A stretch of 25,681 nucleotides of DNA. It comes from Syntrophomonadaceae bacterium. GTDB lineage: Bacteria > Bacillota > Dethiobacteria > DTU022. How positions within the stretch are numbered: position 1 is the first letter of the stretch; each line of letters begins with the position of its first letter. The position numbers and the translations under genes were made by a program. Location of the stretch: contig SLQM01000189.1 in assembly GCA_007131435.1 (NCBI GenBank), positions 1-25,681 of the forward strand. Direction: 5' to 3'. A model generated the notes under the pieces. The model was not told the origin of the DNA and did no database searches. It saw nothing but the letters and a program-made list of their open reading frames with translations. Below, piece after piece: positions 7,880 through 16,328 of the stretch.

Positions 7880-9328
7880 ATGTCAGCTGAAGTAAACTCA
7901 GCTAAGGACAAAAAGCCAAGTTTTGCCGGTGCCTTATTTGTAATCCTGTTCCTTTGTGTGGCGCTTTTTGTCCAGGTATTTGTGATTGATGAGGCCTGGG
8001 TGACCCATATCACCCTCATCCTGGCCAGTGTAGTGGCTATTATAGTGGCCATAAGATCAGGTTATACATACAAGGAGTGCCAGGATGCAATTCTTTATGG
8101 CTGTAACCTGGCCATGCTGCCCATGTTAATCCTGATGATGATCGGGGTTTTAATCGGTTCCTGGATTCCTGCCGGAGTAATTCCGTCATTAATCTATTAC
8201 GGGATGCTGATTTTGACCCCCGCCATATTCCTGGCAACGGTCTGCCTGGTCTGTGCCATCGCTTCTGTTACAACCGGTAGCTCATGGACAACAGGTGCAA
8301 CTTTCGGTGTTGCCTTCATGGGAATCGGTATGGGATTGGGTATTCCTGCAGCGATGACCGCCGGTGCAGTAATCTCCGGGGCAATTTTCGGGGATAAAAT
8401 GTCACCCCTTTCCGACTCAACGAACCTGGGTGCTGCCGTCGGTGAAGCCGATCTCTTTGATCACATCAAGAGCATGATGTATACTACCATCCCTGCCCTG
8501 GTAATCTCCCTGATTATCTACGCTGTTATGGGATTCCGCTTTGCTGATGGAACTATTGACGCAGCCCAGATTGCTGTCGTCCTCGACGGTTTAAGGGACA
8601 ACTTCAGCATTAGCCTGCTGAACTTCATTCCCCCGATTATCGTTGTAGTTCTGGCAGTGAAGCGGGTTCCTGGCCTGGCTGTTATGATCATCGCTTCCCT
8701 GATTGGTGCAGCTTTTGCGATGATTTTCCAGGGATTCAGCCTTGCTGAAATGCTAAACTTTATGAATTACGGCTACGTATCTGACACCGGCGTTGAAGCG
8801 CTGGACAGCCTGCTCAGCCGTGGCGGCCTGCAGAGCATGATGTGGACCATATCGCTTGGTTTCATCGCCCTCTCTTTCGGGGGGATTATTGAAAAAACCA
8901 AGATGCTGCATGTTCTGCTTGACAAGATGGGTTCGCTGGTCAAGTCTGTTGGGGGTCTGGTTACCACCCATGTTCTTTCAGGTATTGCAGTTAACCTTTT
9001 CTCTGCCAGCCAGTACATGGCGATTATTATTCCCGGACGCATGTATCGTCCTGCATACAAGAAGCTTGGGCTTCTGCCGCAGGTTCTTTCCAGGACTTCT
9101 GAAGACTCGGGAACCGTCTTTTCGCCTCTCGTTCCCTGGGGTCTCTGTGGTGTCTTCTTCTACGGATGCCTTGGTGTTCCAACGTTAGAATACATTCCCT
9201 ATACTTTCCTCTCCTTCCTGGTGCCGATTATCGCTGTACTCTACAGCTGGATCGGTTTTGCCATGTTCAAGGAAGGCGATATTAAGAGTGTCAGCCAGTA
9301 TAAGGAAGACGATGAAGCAATGGGTTAA
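7880..9328 (+). CDS. nhaC: NhaC-family Na+/H+ (or amino-acid) antiporter
   Basis: This is a 482-residue integral membrane protein with roughly 11-12 hydrophobic segments. Family landmarks are the GSSWTTGATFGVAFMGIG stretch near residues 134-150, then GAVISGAIFGDKMSPLSDSTNLGA near 162-185, and SEDSGTVFSPLVPWGLCG near 410-430. NhaC proteins exchange Na+ for protons, and some relatives exchange organic or amino acids for their fermentation products. The placement after the aminomutase genes makes a role in lysine or product exchange as likely as pure Na+ homeostasis; this is inference. GGGAGG lies just before the ATG. The gene has its own leader (copy 1 of the shared element) and a strong terminator after it, so it is probably a separate transcription unit. 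Confidence 0.88.
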   Translation: MSAEVNSAKDKKPSFAGALFVILFLCVALFVQVFVIDEAWVTHITLILASVVAIIVAIRSGYTYKECQDAILYGCNLAMLPMLILMMIGVLIGSWIPAGVIPSLIYYGMLILTPAIFLATVCLVCAIASVTTGSSWTTGATFGVAFMGIGMGLGIPAAMTAGAVISGAIFGDKMSPLSDSTNLGAAVGEADLFDHIKSMMYTTIPALVISLIIYAVMGFRFADGTIDAAQIAVVLDGLRDNFSISLLNFIPPIIVVVLAVKRVPGLAVMIIASLIGAAFAMIFQGFSLAEMLNFMNYGYVSDTGVEALDSLLSRGGLQSMMWTISLGFIALSFGGIIEKTKMLHVLLDKMGSLVKSVGGLVTTHVLSGIAVNLFSASQYMAIIIPGRMYRPAYKKLGLLPQVLSRTSEDSGTVFSPLVPWGLCGVFFYGCLGVPTLEYIPYTFLSFLVPIIAVLYSWIGFAMFKEGDIKSVSQYKEDDEAMG

Positions 9329-9344
9329 TGATTAGCTGAATCGG

Positions 9345-9376
9345 AGCGGGGGGAGGATTGCCTCCCCCCGCTTTTC
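9345..9376 (+). terminator. Strong intrinsic terminator after nhaC
   Basis: A perfect 12-bp stem, AGCGGGGGGAGG with CCTCCCCCCGCT, closes a 4-nt ATTG loop and is followed by TTTTC. It should end most nhaC transcripts before the M20 gene that starts 28 nt later. Confidence 0.9.
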
Positions 9377-9403
9377 TCAGGGCATTGCAAAGGAGGTGTT
9401 TAA

Positions 9404-10633
9404 ATGCCTGTCGATCAAAAACAGTTTGAAAAAGCTTCTTCCCTGATCAAGCGGGAAGACATGGTAAAATTATTAAGGGAACTGGTAAATATAAAAAGCC
9501 CTTTTTTCGAAGAAGCTGAAATCATCGACTACCTGCGCGGCAGGATGTCTTACTATAACAGGTTGCAAACAGAAATACACCGCTACGAAGAAATGCAAAT
9601 CACAAAATTCAGGGGCGAAAACCTGGTGGTCAGGTTAAAGGGAAGCGGGGGTGGCCCGGGCATGCTGATAAACGGGCACGTTGATACCGTGCCTCTCTGT
9701 GATGGCTGGACAGTTGATCCCTACCAGGGGGTGGAGAAAGACGGCCGTCTTTACGGCCTTGGGGCCCTTGACATGAAAGCGGGAGTAGCTGCCTCGGTTT
9801 TTGTGTTGGAAGCCCTGGTTGAAGCCGGAATCGAACTAAAAGGAGACATTGTTTTTACTGCTGTCAGCGATGAAGAAGGCCCGTTTGGGCTGGGAACACA
9901 TTATACCATTTTAGACGGTATTACCGACGGTTGTGACTATGCTATCATCCCCGAACCTTCCGGGCCATTTGCGCCGGGTAATGAAAGTTTTCCATGCGTA
10001 GCCCTTGGCAGCAGGGGGACTGCAGTTTATCATGTCAAAGTGAAGGGGAAATCTGCCCACGGGGCAACACCAGAAAAAGGGATAAATGCCGTGGAAGATG
10101 CTGCCCGGATCATTAACGCAGTCAGCGACAACCTTGACCTGGGCAATCATCCCCTGCTGGGTCCCGGAACTATGTGCATTACTAACCTGCGCGGCGGTGA
10201 AAAATACCTGCTTGTTCCGGAAGAAGCAAGTTTTACAATTTACCGGCATACCGTGGAAGGTGATGCCGACCAGGCTTTGCGCGAGGTTAAAGAGATTGTT
10301 GACGGCCTGAACCTTCAGAGTGAAGTTGAAGTTAAACTTCGCGATCTTCCCCATCCCGATGCATACTTCCTGCCCTGGACCATAGAGGAAGATACCCCCC
10401 TTGTCCAATCTTTGAAGCAGGGCAGCAGGGAACTGCTGGGTAAAGAGATGGCAACAACCTATTTCCGCTCTGAATCCGATGCCAATCATATCGCGCCCCG
10501 GCTTAATATACCGACGGTGCTTTTTGGCCCTGATGGCGCCAACTTCCACGCAGCCGATGAATACGTGGAGATTGATACAATGGTTGACACGGCAAAAATT
10601 ATGCTCTACACGGTTATGGATCTGCTTTCTTAA
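9404..10633 (+). CDS. M20-family metallohydrolase (ArgE/DapE-type deacylase)
   Basis: This 409-residue protein has the full set of M20 metal-site motifs: GHVDTVP near residue 90, the bridging Asp in GALDMKAG near 125, the catalytic SDEEG near 155, and a PEPSGP motif near 183. The dimerisation-domain stretch SAHGATPEKGINAVEDAA is also present. Such enzymes remove acyl groups or split small peptides using two zinc ions in the cytosol. The exact substrate cannot be read from sequence; acetylornithine-, succinyl-diaminopimelate- and acetyl-lysine-type activities are all possible. AAAGGAGGTG lies upstream of the ATG. The gene begins 28 nt after the nhaC terminator and I see no separate promoter, so it may depend on read-through. 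A hairpin overlaps its stop codon. Confidence 0.88.
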   Translation: MPVDQKQFEKASSLIKREDMVKLLRELVNIKSPFFEEAEIIDYLRGRMSYYNRLQTEIHRYEEMQITKFRGENLVVRLKGSGGGPGMLINGHVDTVPLCDGWTVDPYQGVEKDGRLYGLGALDMKAGVAASVFVLEALVEAGIELKGDIVFTAVSDEEGPFGLGTHYTILDGITDGCDYAIIPEPSGPFAPGNESFPCVALGSRGTAVYHVKVKGKSAHGATPEKGINAVEDAARIINAVSDNLDLGNHPLLGPGTMCITNLRGGEKYLLVPEEASFTIYRHTVEGDADQALREVKEIVDGLNLQSEVEVKLRDLPHPDAYFLPWTIEEDTPLVQSLKQGSRELLGKEMATTYFRSESDANHIAPRLNIPTVLFGPDGANFHAADEYVEIDTMVDTAKIMLYTVMDLLS

Positions 10634-10644
10634 AGCAGGCTTTT
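10622..10644 (+). terminator. Terminator overlapping the M20 stop codon
   Basis: CTGCTTT (10622-10628) pairs with AAAGCAG (10632-10638) across a 3-nt loop, followed by GCTTTTAT. The TAA stop of the M20 gene lies within the hairpin. Confidence 0.65.
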
Positions 10645-10660
10645 ATGTTAAGATATTCTT

Positions 10661-10702
10661 TGTCCGGCCGCTTGCACCTGAGGCAGGCCGGGCAATATTT
10701 TT
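10661..10702 (+). terminator. Second hairpin terminator, between M20 gene and EamA gene
   Basis: TGTCCGGCC (10661-10669) pairs with GGCCGGGCA (10686-10694), nine pairs with one G-T. A smaller CCT/AGG pairing sits in the loop, and ATATTTTTG follows. The stem ends only about 10 nt before the EamA ribosome binding site, so it could also act as an attenuator for that gene. Confidence 0.65.
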
Positions 10703-10721
10703 GTGAGGATTGATGGTTTAG

Positions 10722-11657
10722 ATGAGCGAACATGCTTCCAGGAAAAAGATGGTTTTAGCCGACCTGTCCCTCTTTTTTGTTGCTATCTTCTGGGGTTCCA
10801 ACTTTGTCATCATGAAAAATGCTTTTGAGGTAATAGAACCTTTTACCTATCTCGGTTTCAGGTTCACCCTGGCGGCTTTGCTGCTGGCCCCATTTTTCTG
10901 GAAACGTCTTGCCAGGGCAGGTTTGAAAGAATACCTGGCCGGTATTTTAATCGGGTTTTTCCTTTTCACCGGCTTTGCTTTCCAAACCATAGGGCTGCTT
11001 TATACTACCCCGGCCAAGTCTGGTTTTATTACCGGAACTGCCGTGGTTATAGTGCCATTTTTATACTTCCTGATTTACAAGCGCTCGCCCGGCTTCTGGG
11101 CTATTGTTGGAGGGATCCTGGCGGCAATCGGACTCTACTTTTTAGCAGCCGATGAAATTACTGGTTTTACTCTTGGAGACGGGCTCACCCTGGTCGGGGC
11201 CTTTCTGTTTGCCGCCCACCTGATATCTATAGCTGTTCACGTCAGAGATAAGGATCCGATTGTTCTTGCAGTAACACAGATTGCTTTCACCGGTCTGGCC
11301 AGCTTAGCGGTTGCCTTTATTTTTGAACCGACAGCAGGGATGTTCGATCAGCCCTTTTTAATCTGGGCCGCTATTCTTTATGCGATTATTTTTTGCACTA
11401 TCGGTGCATTCGTCACTCAGACCATTGCCCAGCGCTATACACCGCCCACCCATGCAGTGTTAATCCTGTCCCTTGAAGCCGTTTTTGCTGGCCTCTTTTC
11501 ATACTTCTTCTGGGGGGAGCTGTTTACAGCGCGCAAGCTTGGCGGCGCTTTCCTGATTTTTGCCGGGATTATAGTCACGGAAATGCACCCCTTTGTCCGG
11601 GCCAGGTTCATAGCCGGCAGGGCTGCCATGGCCAGGAGGGGCCTGCCCCCGCAGTAA
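10722..11657 (+). CDS. EamA/DMT-superfamily transporter
   Basis: This 311-residue membrane protein has ten predicted hydrophobic helices arranged as two EamA repeats (about residues 12-145 and 153-290). FWGSNFVIMKNAF in the first repeat and a PPTHAVLILSLEAVFAGLFSYFFWGE stretch in the second are typical. DMT exporters move amino acids or metabolites out of the cell; substrates are rarely predictable from sequence. The GAGGA site at 10705-10709 is 12 nt from the ATG at 10722. A nearer ATG at 10713 reads only Met-Val-stop, with its TAG overlapping the true start as TAGATG. This may reflect coupled initiation. A basic tail (RARFIAGRAAMARRGLPPQ) follows the last helix. Confidence 0.88.
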   Translation: MSEHASRKKMVLADLSLFFVAIFWGSNFVIMKNAFEVIEPFTYLGFRFTLAALLLAPFFWKRLARAGLKEYLAGILIGFFLFTGFAFQTIGLLYTTPAKSGFITGTAVVIVPFLYFLIYKRSPGFWAIVGGILAAIGLYFLAADEITGFTLGDGLTLVGAFLFAAHLISIAVHVRDKDPIVLAVTQIAFTGLASLAVAFIFEPTAGMFDQPFLIWAAILYAIIFCTIGAFVTQTIAQRYTPPTHAVLILSLEAVFAGLFSYFFWGELFTARKLGGAFLIFAGIIVTEMHPFVRARFIAGRAAMARRGLPPQ

Positions 11658-11733
11658 TATCTCCATTACCATGTATTACCATATGATTTTACGGGCCATT
11701 GCGCTGCAAATCCACAATGGCAGCGCTATCAAC

Positions 11734-11762
11734 TGGCAAAACTTGGCCTGCTTCGGTATAAT
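11734..11762 (+). promoter_or_regulatory. Probable sigma-A promoter for leader copy 2
   Basis: The -10 hexamer TATAAT (11757-11762) is a perfect consensus. The -35 candidate TGGCAA (11734-11739) is weak, with 17-nt spacing. Transcripts would start near 11769 and include the whole copy 2 element before the M20 gene. Confidence 0.5.
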
Positions 11763-11817
11763 AGGAAATCAAAAGGCTCAATTAACCTGTGCCTTAACTT
11801 ATATTTTTAGATCATAG

Positions 11818-11926
11818 AACAGCGGTGTCTCGGGGAAGGCTCGAGCGTCACTGCAGCGCAGTGAAAATCCGATGGGCGAAGCCCGAGGGAAGAAGATGGA
11901 ACCGCCCCAGTGGCTTAGCGGTTTTT
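11818..11926 (+). promoter_or_regulatory. Leader element copy 2, upstream of M20 gene
   Basis: It carries the shared core GATGGAACCG at 11895-11904. Other landmarks shared with copy 3 are AGC-G-GTGTCT at 11821-11830 and TCGAGCGTC at 11841-11849. Possible helices are CTCGGG (11829-11834) with CCCGAG (11882-11887), TCACTGC/GCAGTGA with a 3-nt loop, and a GGG/CCC stem around the core. AACCGC, the 3' half of the core, can instead pair with GCGGTT (11918-11923), which is followed by further Ts. The core could therefore switch between an internal fold and a terminator. Confidence 0.55.
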
Positions 11927-11972
11927 AAAACTAATAATCACGCAGGTTTAAAATAGAGCGGGAGTTGAAAGT

Positions 11973-13190
11973 GTGAGAGAAAAAGATACCCTGGAAAAAT
12001 TGTCAAGCCAGGTCAGTGAGGAAGAACTGGTTGAACTAACTCGCAGGCTAATTTCAATACCCAGTCACTTCAACCTGCCATCAGGAGAGGTTGAAGTTGT
12101 CAGGGCCCTGGAGCAGGTATTTACTGCCGAAGATATAGAATATGAACTGCAGCCTGTTGAAGGTGAAAGGTCAAATATAATAGCTAAACTGCCCGGAACA
12201 GGAGGTGGCAAAAGCCTCACCCTGAACGGCCATCTTGATACTGTCCCGCCATATGGCATGAAAGACCCATTTAAGGCAGAATTTATTAATGGTAAAATTT
12301 ATGGCCGGGGAGCGGTCGATATGAAAGGACCCATCGCGGCCATGGTTATGGCAATGGTGGCCTTCAAACGTTCTGGCATCAAGCTTAAAGGAGACCTTTA
12401 TTTTGCCGGGGTAATCGCCGAAGAGACCAACAGCGAAGGCAGTGAAACTTTAATCGAATCCGGTTTTCGCACCGATGGGGCAATAATCGGCGAACCGTCA
12501 GGGCGCGAATATGCAATCGGGCACCGGGGCCTGGAATGGTTGGAGATTGAAATAGAGGGTAAAGCTGCACACGGCGGTATACCGGATAAAGGAGTTAACG
12601 CCATTGTCAATGCCGCCAAGTTTATCATGCGTGTCCAGGAAAAAATAGTGCCCACATTAAAACTAAATGATAATCCTGTAATGGGCCCACCAGTGATGAA
12701 CTTCGGTTACATCGAAGGTGGAACCCAGCCCAGCACCGTTGCTGACTGCTGCAGGATTTTGCTCGACAGGCGTTACACCTCGCAGGAAGAGTTAAGCGAT
12801 GTGCTTGCCCAGTACGAAGACATCCTCTCCGAACTGGAAGCAGAAGATCCCGCCTTTAAAGGGCGCCTGCGCAGGATGGAATCAGCGCTGATGAAAAAAT
12901 ACGATCACGTGCCCATGGAAACAGACCGGAATGATCCACTTGTCAAAGCTGTTGTCTCCGCCCTGGAAGAGATAGTCGGTTTTTCGCCGGCCATGACCAC
13001 GAGCAGGGGATGGACCGATGCAGCAATCTTTAATCACTACGGGAAAATGGCTACAGTAGTCTACGGGCCGGGTGATATTACCCGTTCACACACTGACCAT
13101 GAATATATAACTGTGGAAGAGCTTGTTGAGGGTTTATCTGTTTTTATGCTTTCTGCCCTGCTATACTGCAATTTAGAGGATGAAGATTAA
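11973..13190 (+). CDS. M20-family metallohydrolase (ArgE/DapE-type)
   Basis: This is a second, divergent M20 enzyme, 405 residues long. It shows GHLDTVPP near residue 85, GRGAVDMKGP near 113, AEETNSEG near 150, GEPSGREYAIGHRG near 172, and the dimerisation segment AAHGGIPDKGVNA near 197. The C-terminal metal ligand is in SHTDHEYI near residue 377. Both metal sites look complete, so the protein is probably an active cytosolic deacylase or dipeptidase. The GTG start at 11973 is supported by GGGAG 8 nt upstream. It has its own long leader with copy 2 of the shared element and precedes the oligopeptide transporter, consistent with processing of imported peptides or acyl amino acids. The substrate is unknown. 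Confidence 0.88.
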   Translation: MREKDTLEKLSSQVSEEELVELTRRLISIPSHFNLPSGEVEVVRALEQVFTAEDIEYELQPVEGERSNIIAKLPGTGGGKSLTLNGHLDTVPPYGMKDPFKAEFINGKIYGRGAVDMKGPIAAMVMAMVAFKRSGIKLKGDLYFAGVIAEETNSEGSETLIESGFRTDGAIIGEPSGREYAIGHRGLEWLEIEIEGKAAHGGIPDKGVNAIVNAAKFIMRVQEKIVPTLKLNDNPVMGPPVMNFGYIEGGTQPSTVADCCRILLDRRYTSQEELSDVLAQYEDILSELEAEDPAFKGRLRRMESALMKKYDHVPMETDRNDPLVKAVVSALEEIVGFSPAMTTSRGWTDAAIFNHYGKMATVVYGPGDITRSHTDHEYITVEELVEGLSVFMLSALLYCNLEDED

Positions 13191-13220
13191 AAAACTGTAT
13201 AATTTTATTTTTTTGCAGGA

Positions 13221-13249
13221 TTGTTGCACCTTCTGATAGAATATTATAT
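13221..13249 (+). promoter_or_regulatory. Possible promoter for the opp operon
   Basis: TTGTTG (13221-13226) and TTATAT (13244-13249) are separated by 17 nt in an AT-rich 153-bp gap between the M20 gene and oppD. Both boxes are imperfect. The position about 95 nt before oppD suits an operon promoter. Confidence 0.35.
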
Positions 13250-13343
13250 GACCTTAGAATTCAGATGATCAAAACCCTCTAAAATTGTCTGATTGGTCTT
13301 GCTAACTTAGAAATCAACACAAATCCCCGAAAGGTGGAATATA

Positions 13344-14348
13344 ATGCAGGATTCGCCTTTGTTACTGGACGTAAAGGGGCTAAAGACTTATTTCTACACC
13401 AGCAGTGGTGTGATAAAAGCCGTCGATGGAGTTAGCTTTCATCTTAAAAGCGGTGAAACTCTCGGCATAGTCGGTGAATCGGGCTGCGGTAAAAGCGTAA
13501 CATCTTTAAGTGTAATCGGCCTGATTCCCAAAACTATCGGCAAAATTGAAGCAGGTCAGGTTTTATTCGATGGTGAAGATCTACTGCTGAAGCCCGAGTA
13601 TGAAATGTGCAAGGTGCGGGGCAACCAGATATCAATGATTTTCCAGGAACCGATGACTTCGCTTAATCCCGTGATGACTGTTGGCAACCAGGTTGTTGAA
13701 GTGGTCCGCCTGCACCAGAAGTTGCCCAGGCAGAAAGCGGTTGAAAAAACCGTTGAAATGTTCGACCTGGTTGGAATACCCCAGCCGGAATCCCGTCTCA
13801 AGTGTTACCCCTTTCAGCTTTCAGGAGGGCTCAGGCAGAGGGTAATGATTGCCATGGCCCTGTCCTGTAACCCCAAGCTGCTGATCGCAGATGAACCTAC
13901 AACCGCCCTTGATGTAACTATCCAGGCGCAAATCCTGGAGCTGATGAAAAAACTTAAACATGAAATAGGCACGGCAACCATGTTTATCACTCACGACCTC
14001 GGGGTGATAGCCGAGGTTGCGGAGAGGGTAATAGTTATGTATGGCGGTAAAATTGTTGAGCAGGCTGATGTAACAACCCTTTTTGAAGACCCCCAGCACC
14101 CTTATACAAAGGGTCTTTTAAGCTCCCTGCCCAGGATTGACGAGATGAAAAAACGGCTCCAGGTAATTCCGGGCATGGTGCCGGATATGAGCAGCCCCCC
14201 TGCGGGCTGTAAATTTCACCCCCGCTGTGAATTTGCCATGGAAAAATGTAAAATAGAAGAACCTGACCTTGTATCACTGGGTGAGGAGAGATCTGTCAGC
14301 TGCTGGCTTGTCACTGATAACCTGGTGAAAGGAGGACAGCAGCAGTGA
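13344..14348 (+). CDS. oppD: Oligopeptide ABC transporter ATP-binding protein (OppD/DppD)
   Basis: This 334-residue ABC ATPase has Walker A GESGCGKS at 44-51, a Q-loop near FQEPMTSLNP (100-109), the signature LSGG at 159-162, Walker B LLIADEP at 179-185, and the switch His in FITHDLG. The C-terminal oligo_HPY extension carries four cysteines (GCKFHPRC, EKC, SCWL), which in some DppD proteins bind an iron-sulfur cluster. It works at the inner face of the membrane with OppF, OppB and OppC. AAAGGTGG precedes the ATG. Its TGA overlaps the GTG of the next gene. Confidence 0.95.
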   Translation: MQDSPLLLDVKGLKTYFYTSSGVIKAVDGVSFHLKSGETLGIVGESGCGKSVTSLSVIGLIPKTIGKIEAGQVLFDGEDLLLKPEYEMCKVRGNQISMIFQEPMTSLNPVMTVGNQVVEVVRLHQKLPRQKAVEKTVEMFDLVGIPQPESRLKCYPFQLSGGLRQRVMIAMALSCNPKLLIADEPTTALDVTIQAQILELMKKLKHEIGTATMFITHDLGVIAEVAERVIVMYGGKIVEQADVTTLFEDPQHPYTKGLLSSLPRIDEMKKRLQVIPGMVPDMSSPPAGCKFHPRCEFAMEKCKIEEPDLVSLGEERSVSCWLVTDNLVKGGQQQ

Positions 14349-15391
14349 GCGTAGAAGCTGAAACGGCATTAGCGTCAGGTACATTGATCAGGGTAGAACA
14401 TCTTAAAAAATGGTTTCCCGTTAAAGAAGGTTTTGCCCATATGCAGACCCAGTTCCTGAAAGCGGTTGATGATGTCAGCTTTGATATCATCAGGGGAGAA
14501 ACCCTGGGTCTGGTTGGTGAATCAGGCTGCGGGAAAACCACGCTGGGCAGGGTGATAATTTGCCTTGAAAAGGCAACTGAGGGCAAAGTTGTTTTTGAAA
14601 ATACCGATATATTTAATCTTCCCCCGAAGGAGTTAAGGTCTTTCAGGCAAAATATGCAGATCGTATTCCAGGATCCTCATGATTCCCTTAACCCAAGGAT
14701 GAAGGTAGAAGAAATAGTGGGAGAGCCGCTGGAGATATACGGTAAGATGAAGCGGGCAGAACTTAGAAAAAGGGTTTCCGAGCTATTGGATGTTGTGGGC
14801 TTAAGCCCAAGCCATGCCCGCAGGTTTCCGCACGAATTTTCCGGGGGGCAGCGGCAAAGAATTGGAGTGGCCAGGGCACTGGCTCTTAATCCCAAATTCA
14901 TTGTCTGTGATGAACCGGTTTCTGCCCTTGATGTATCTATCCAGTCCCAGACCATTAATCTTCTTGAGGATCTTCAGGAAGAATTTGAGTTGACCTACCT
15001 TTTCATATCACACGATCTCTCGGTGGTAAAACATATATCTGACAGGGTGGCAGTGATGTACCTGGGTAAAGTTGTCGAACTGGCAGATAAGGAAGATCTT
15101 TATCGCAACGCTTATCATCCTTATACTAAAGCGCTATTATCTGCGGTGCCCGTTCCGAATCCAAGGCTGGAAAAGAAGAGGATTATTCTTGAAGGCAGTG
15201 TCCCCAGCCCCATGGACCGCGGACCCGGTTGTTGTTTCAGTTCCCGCTGCTGGCTGGCCCAGGATATTTGCAGGCAGGAAGAACCGCCCTTTGAAGATTG
15301 CGGCAGCGGTCATTTTGCCGCCTGTTTTATGATTGAGAAAGAAGAAGCTGCCTGCACGCTTAACCCGGATTGGCCCGGAAACAAGGAGTGA
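14345..15391 (+). CDS. oppF: Oligopeptide ABC transporter ATP-binding protein (OppF/DppF)
   Basis: This 348-residue partner ATPase has Walker A GESGCGKT at 58-65, the signature FSGGQRQR near 165-172, Walker B FIVCDEP near 187, and an ISHDLSVVKH switch region. The C-terminal oligo_HPY region is cysteine-rich like that of OppD. The GTG start overlaps the oppD stop (GTGA) with AAAGGAGG about 10 nt upstream, so the two ATPases are translationally coupled. FSGGQ instead of LSGGQ in the signature is common in OppF-type subunits. Confidence 0.95.
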   Translation: MSVEAETALASGTLIRVEHLKKWFPVKEGFAHMQTQFLKAVDDVSFDIIRGETLGLVGESGCGKTTLGRVIICLEKATEGKVVFENTDIFNLPPKELRSFRQNMQIVFQDPHDSLNPRMKVEEIVGEPLEIYGKMKRAELRKRVSELLDVVGLSPSHARRFPHEFSGGQRQRIGVARALALNPKFIVCDEPVSALDVSIQSQTINLLEDLQEEFELTYLFISHDLSVVKHISDRVAVMYLGKVVELADKEDLYRNAYHPYTKALLSAVPVPNPRLEKKRIILEGSVPSPMDRGPGCCFSSRCWLAQDICRQEEPPFEDCGSGHFAACFMIEKEEAACTLNPDWPGNKE

Positions 15392-15395
15392 AAAA

Positions 15396-16316
15396 ATGAC
15401 ATCATATATTATTAAACGCCTTTTGGGCACCATACCGGTTCTGCTTGTGGCAACTTTGATTGTTTTTATGATGCTGCAGCTTACACCGGGCGATCCCGTG
15501 CTGCTGCTCGCCGGGGAGAGGGCAACACCAGAGAGGATAGAAAGGATTACGGCTGACTGGGGGCTTGATCAACCCGCCTATATGCAGTATTTTTCTTTCC
15601 TGGGTAGAATTGTGCAGGGCGATTTCGGGATATCAATTACCCGGAACCGCCCGGTGATGGACCTGGTTAAAATGTCCCTGCCCATAACCCTGGAACTGAG
15701 CCTGGCTGCCCTATTCATTTCAATGATCATCGGTATTCCGGCCGGAATAATTTCTGCCGTACGTCACGGCAGCATAGTTGACCAGGCGGCTCTTTTTGGC
15801 TCGCTGCTCGGGGTTTCAATACCGTCCTTCTGGTTCGGCATCCTGCTGATGCTGGCCTTTGCCGTTCGAATGCAGATTTTGCCCACATCCGGCTATGGGA
15901 CCCTGGCCCAGGTTGTATTACCCGCAATTGCCCTGGGAACGGCAGGGGCAGCCCTGATCAGCAGGGTTATGCGTTCGAGTATGCTGGAAGTAATGCAGCA
16001 GGACTACATCAGGACTGCCAGGGCCAAGGGTTTATCAGAAAGAATAGTTATCTACAAGCATGGGCTGCGCAATGCCCTGCTTCCGGTTATTACCATTATG
16101 GGCTTAAGTCTCGGCTGGCTGATTGCCGGTAGTGTAGCCCTGGAAATGGTTTTTGCCCGCCCCGGTATGGGGCAGCTCCTGGTGCGCGGCATCTTGATGC
16201 GTGATTATCCAGTAGTCCAGGGAATGCTGATTATCCTGGTATTATGCGTTATTATAGCCAACCTGGTTGCAGATATCTTAATTGCCATGGCCAACCCGCG
16301 CATTAAGTTTGACTGA
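15396..16316 (+). CDS. oppB: Oligopeptide ABC transporter permease (OppB/DppB)
   Basis: This 306-residue permease has six membrane helices. The N-terminal MTSYIIKRLLGTIPVLLVATLIVF segment is characteristic, followed by a long external loop containing LTPGDP. The cytoplasmic coupling (EAA) loop reads DYIRTARAKGLSERIVIYKHGLRNALLP near residues 205-235. The frame is open upstream to 15333, but the ATG at 15396 has AAGGAG at the right distance and lies 4 nt after oppF, so it is the preferred start. It pairs with the OppC-type permease encoded about 2 kb downstream. Confidence 0.95.
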   Translation: MTSYIIKRLLGTIPVLLVATLIVFMMLQLTPGDPVLLLAGERATPERIERITADWGLDQPAYMQYFSFLGRIVQGDFGISITRNRPVMDLVKMSLPITLELSLAALFISMIIGIPAGIISAVRHGSIVDQAALFGSLLGVSIPSFWFGILLMLAFAVRMQILPTSGYGTLAQVVLPAIALGTAGAALISRVMRSSMLEVMQQDYIRTARAKGLSERIVIYKHGLRNALLPVITIMGLSLGWLIAGSVALEMVFARPGMGQLLVRGILMRDYPVVQGMLIILVLCVIIANLVADILIAMANPRIKFD

Positions 16317-16328
16317 TCTGTTATTTAC

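Larger units (their letters stand above)
11658..11972. promoter_or_regulatory. 315-bp leader/control region upstream of the second M20 gene
   Basis: No gene is visible here. The region starts with a tandem repeat of ATTACCAT (11665-11672 and 11675-11682). It then holds two mutually exclusive 7-bp hairpins at 11695-11726. A perfect TATAAT lies at 11757-11762 with a weak TGGCAA 17 nt upstream, a reasonable promoter. Copy 2 of the shared leader element occupies 11818-11926. A GGGAG ribosome binding site at 11960-11964 precedes the GTG start. Confidence 0.55.

Noticed and set aside
9911..10549. A 212-codon open frame on the minus strand.
   Set aside because: It lies wholly inside the M20 gene, is cysteine- and histidine-rich without domain features, and has no ribosome binding site; it is a shadow frame.
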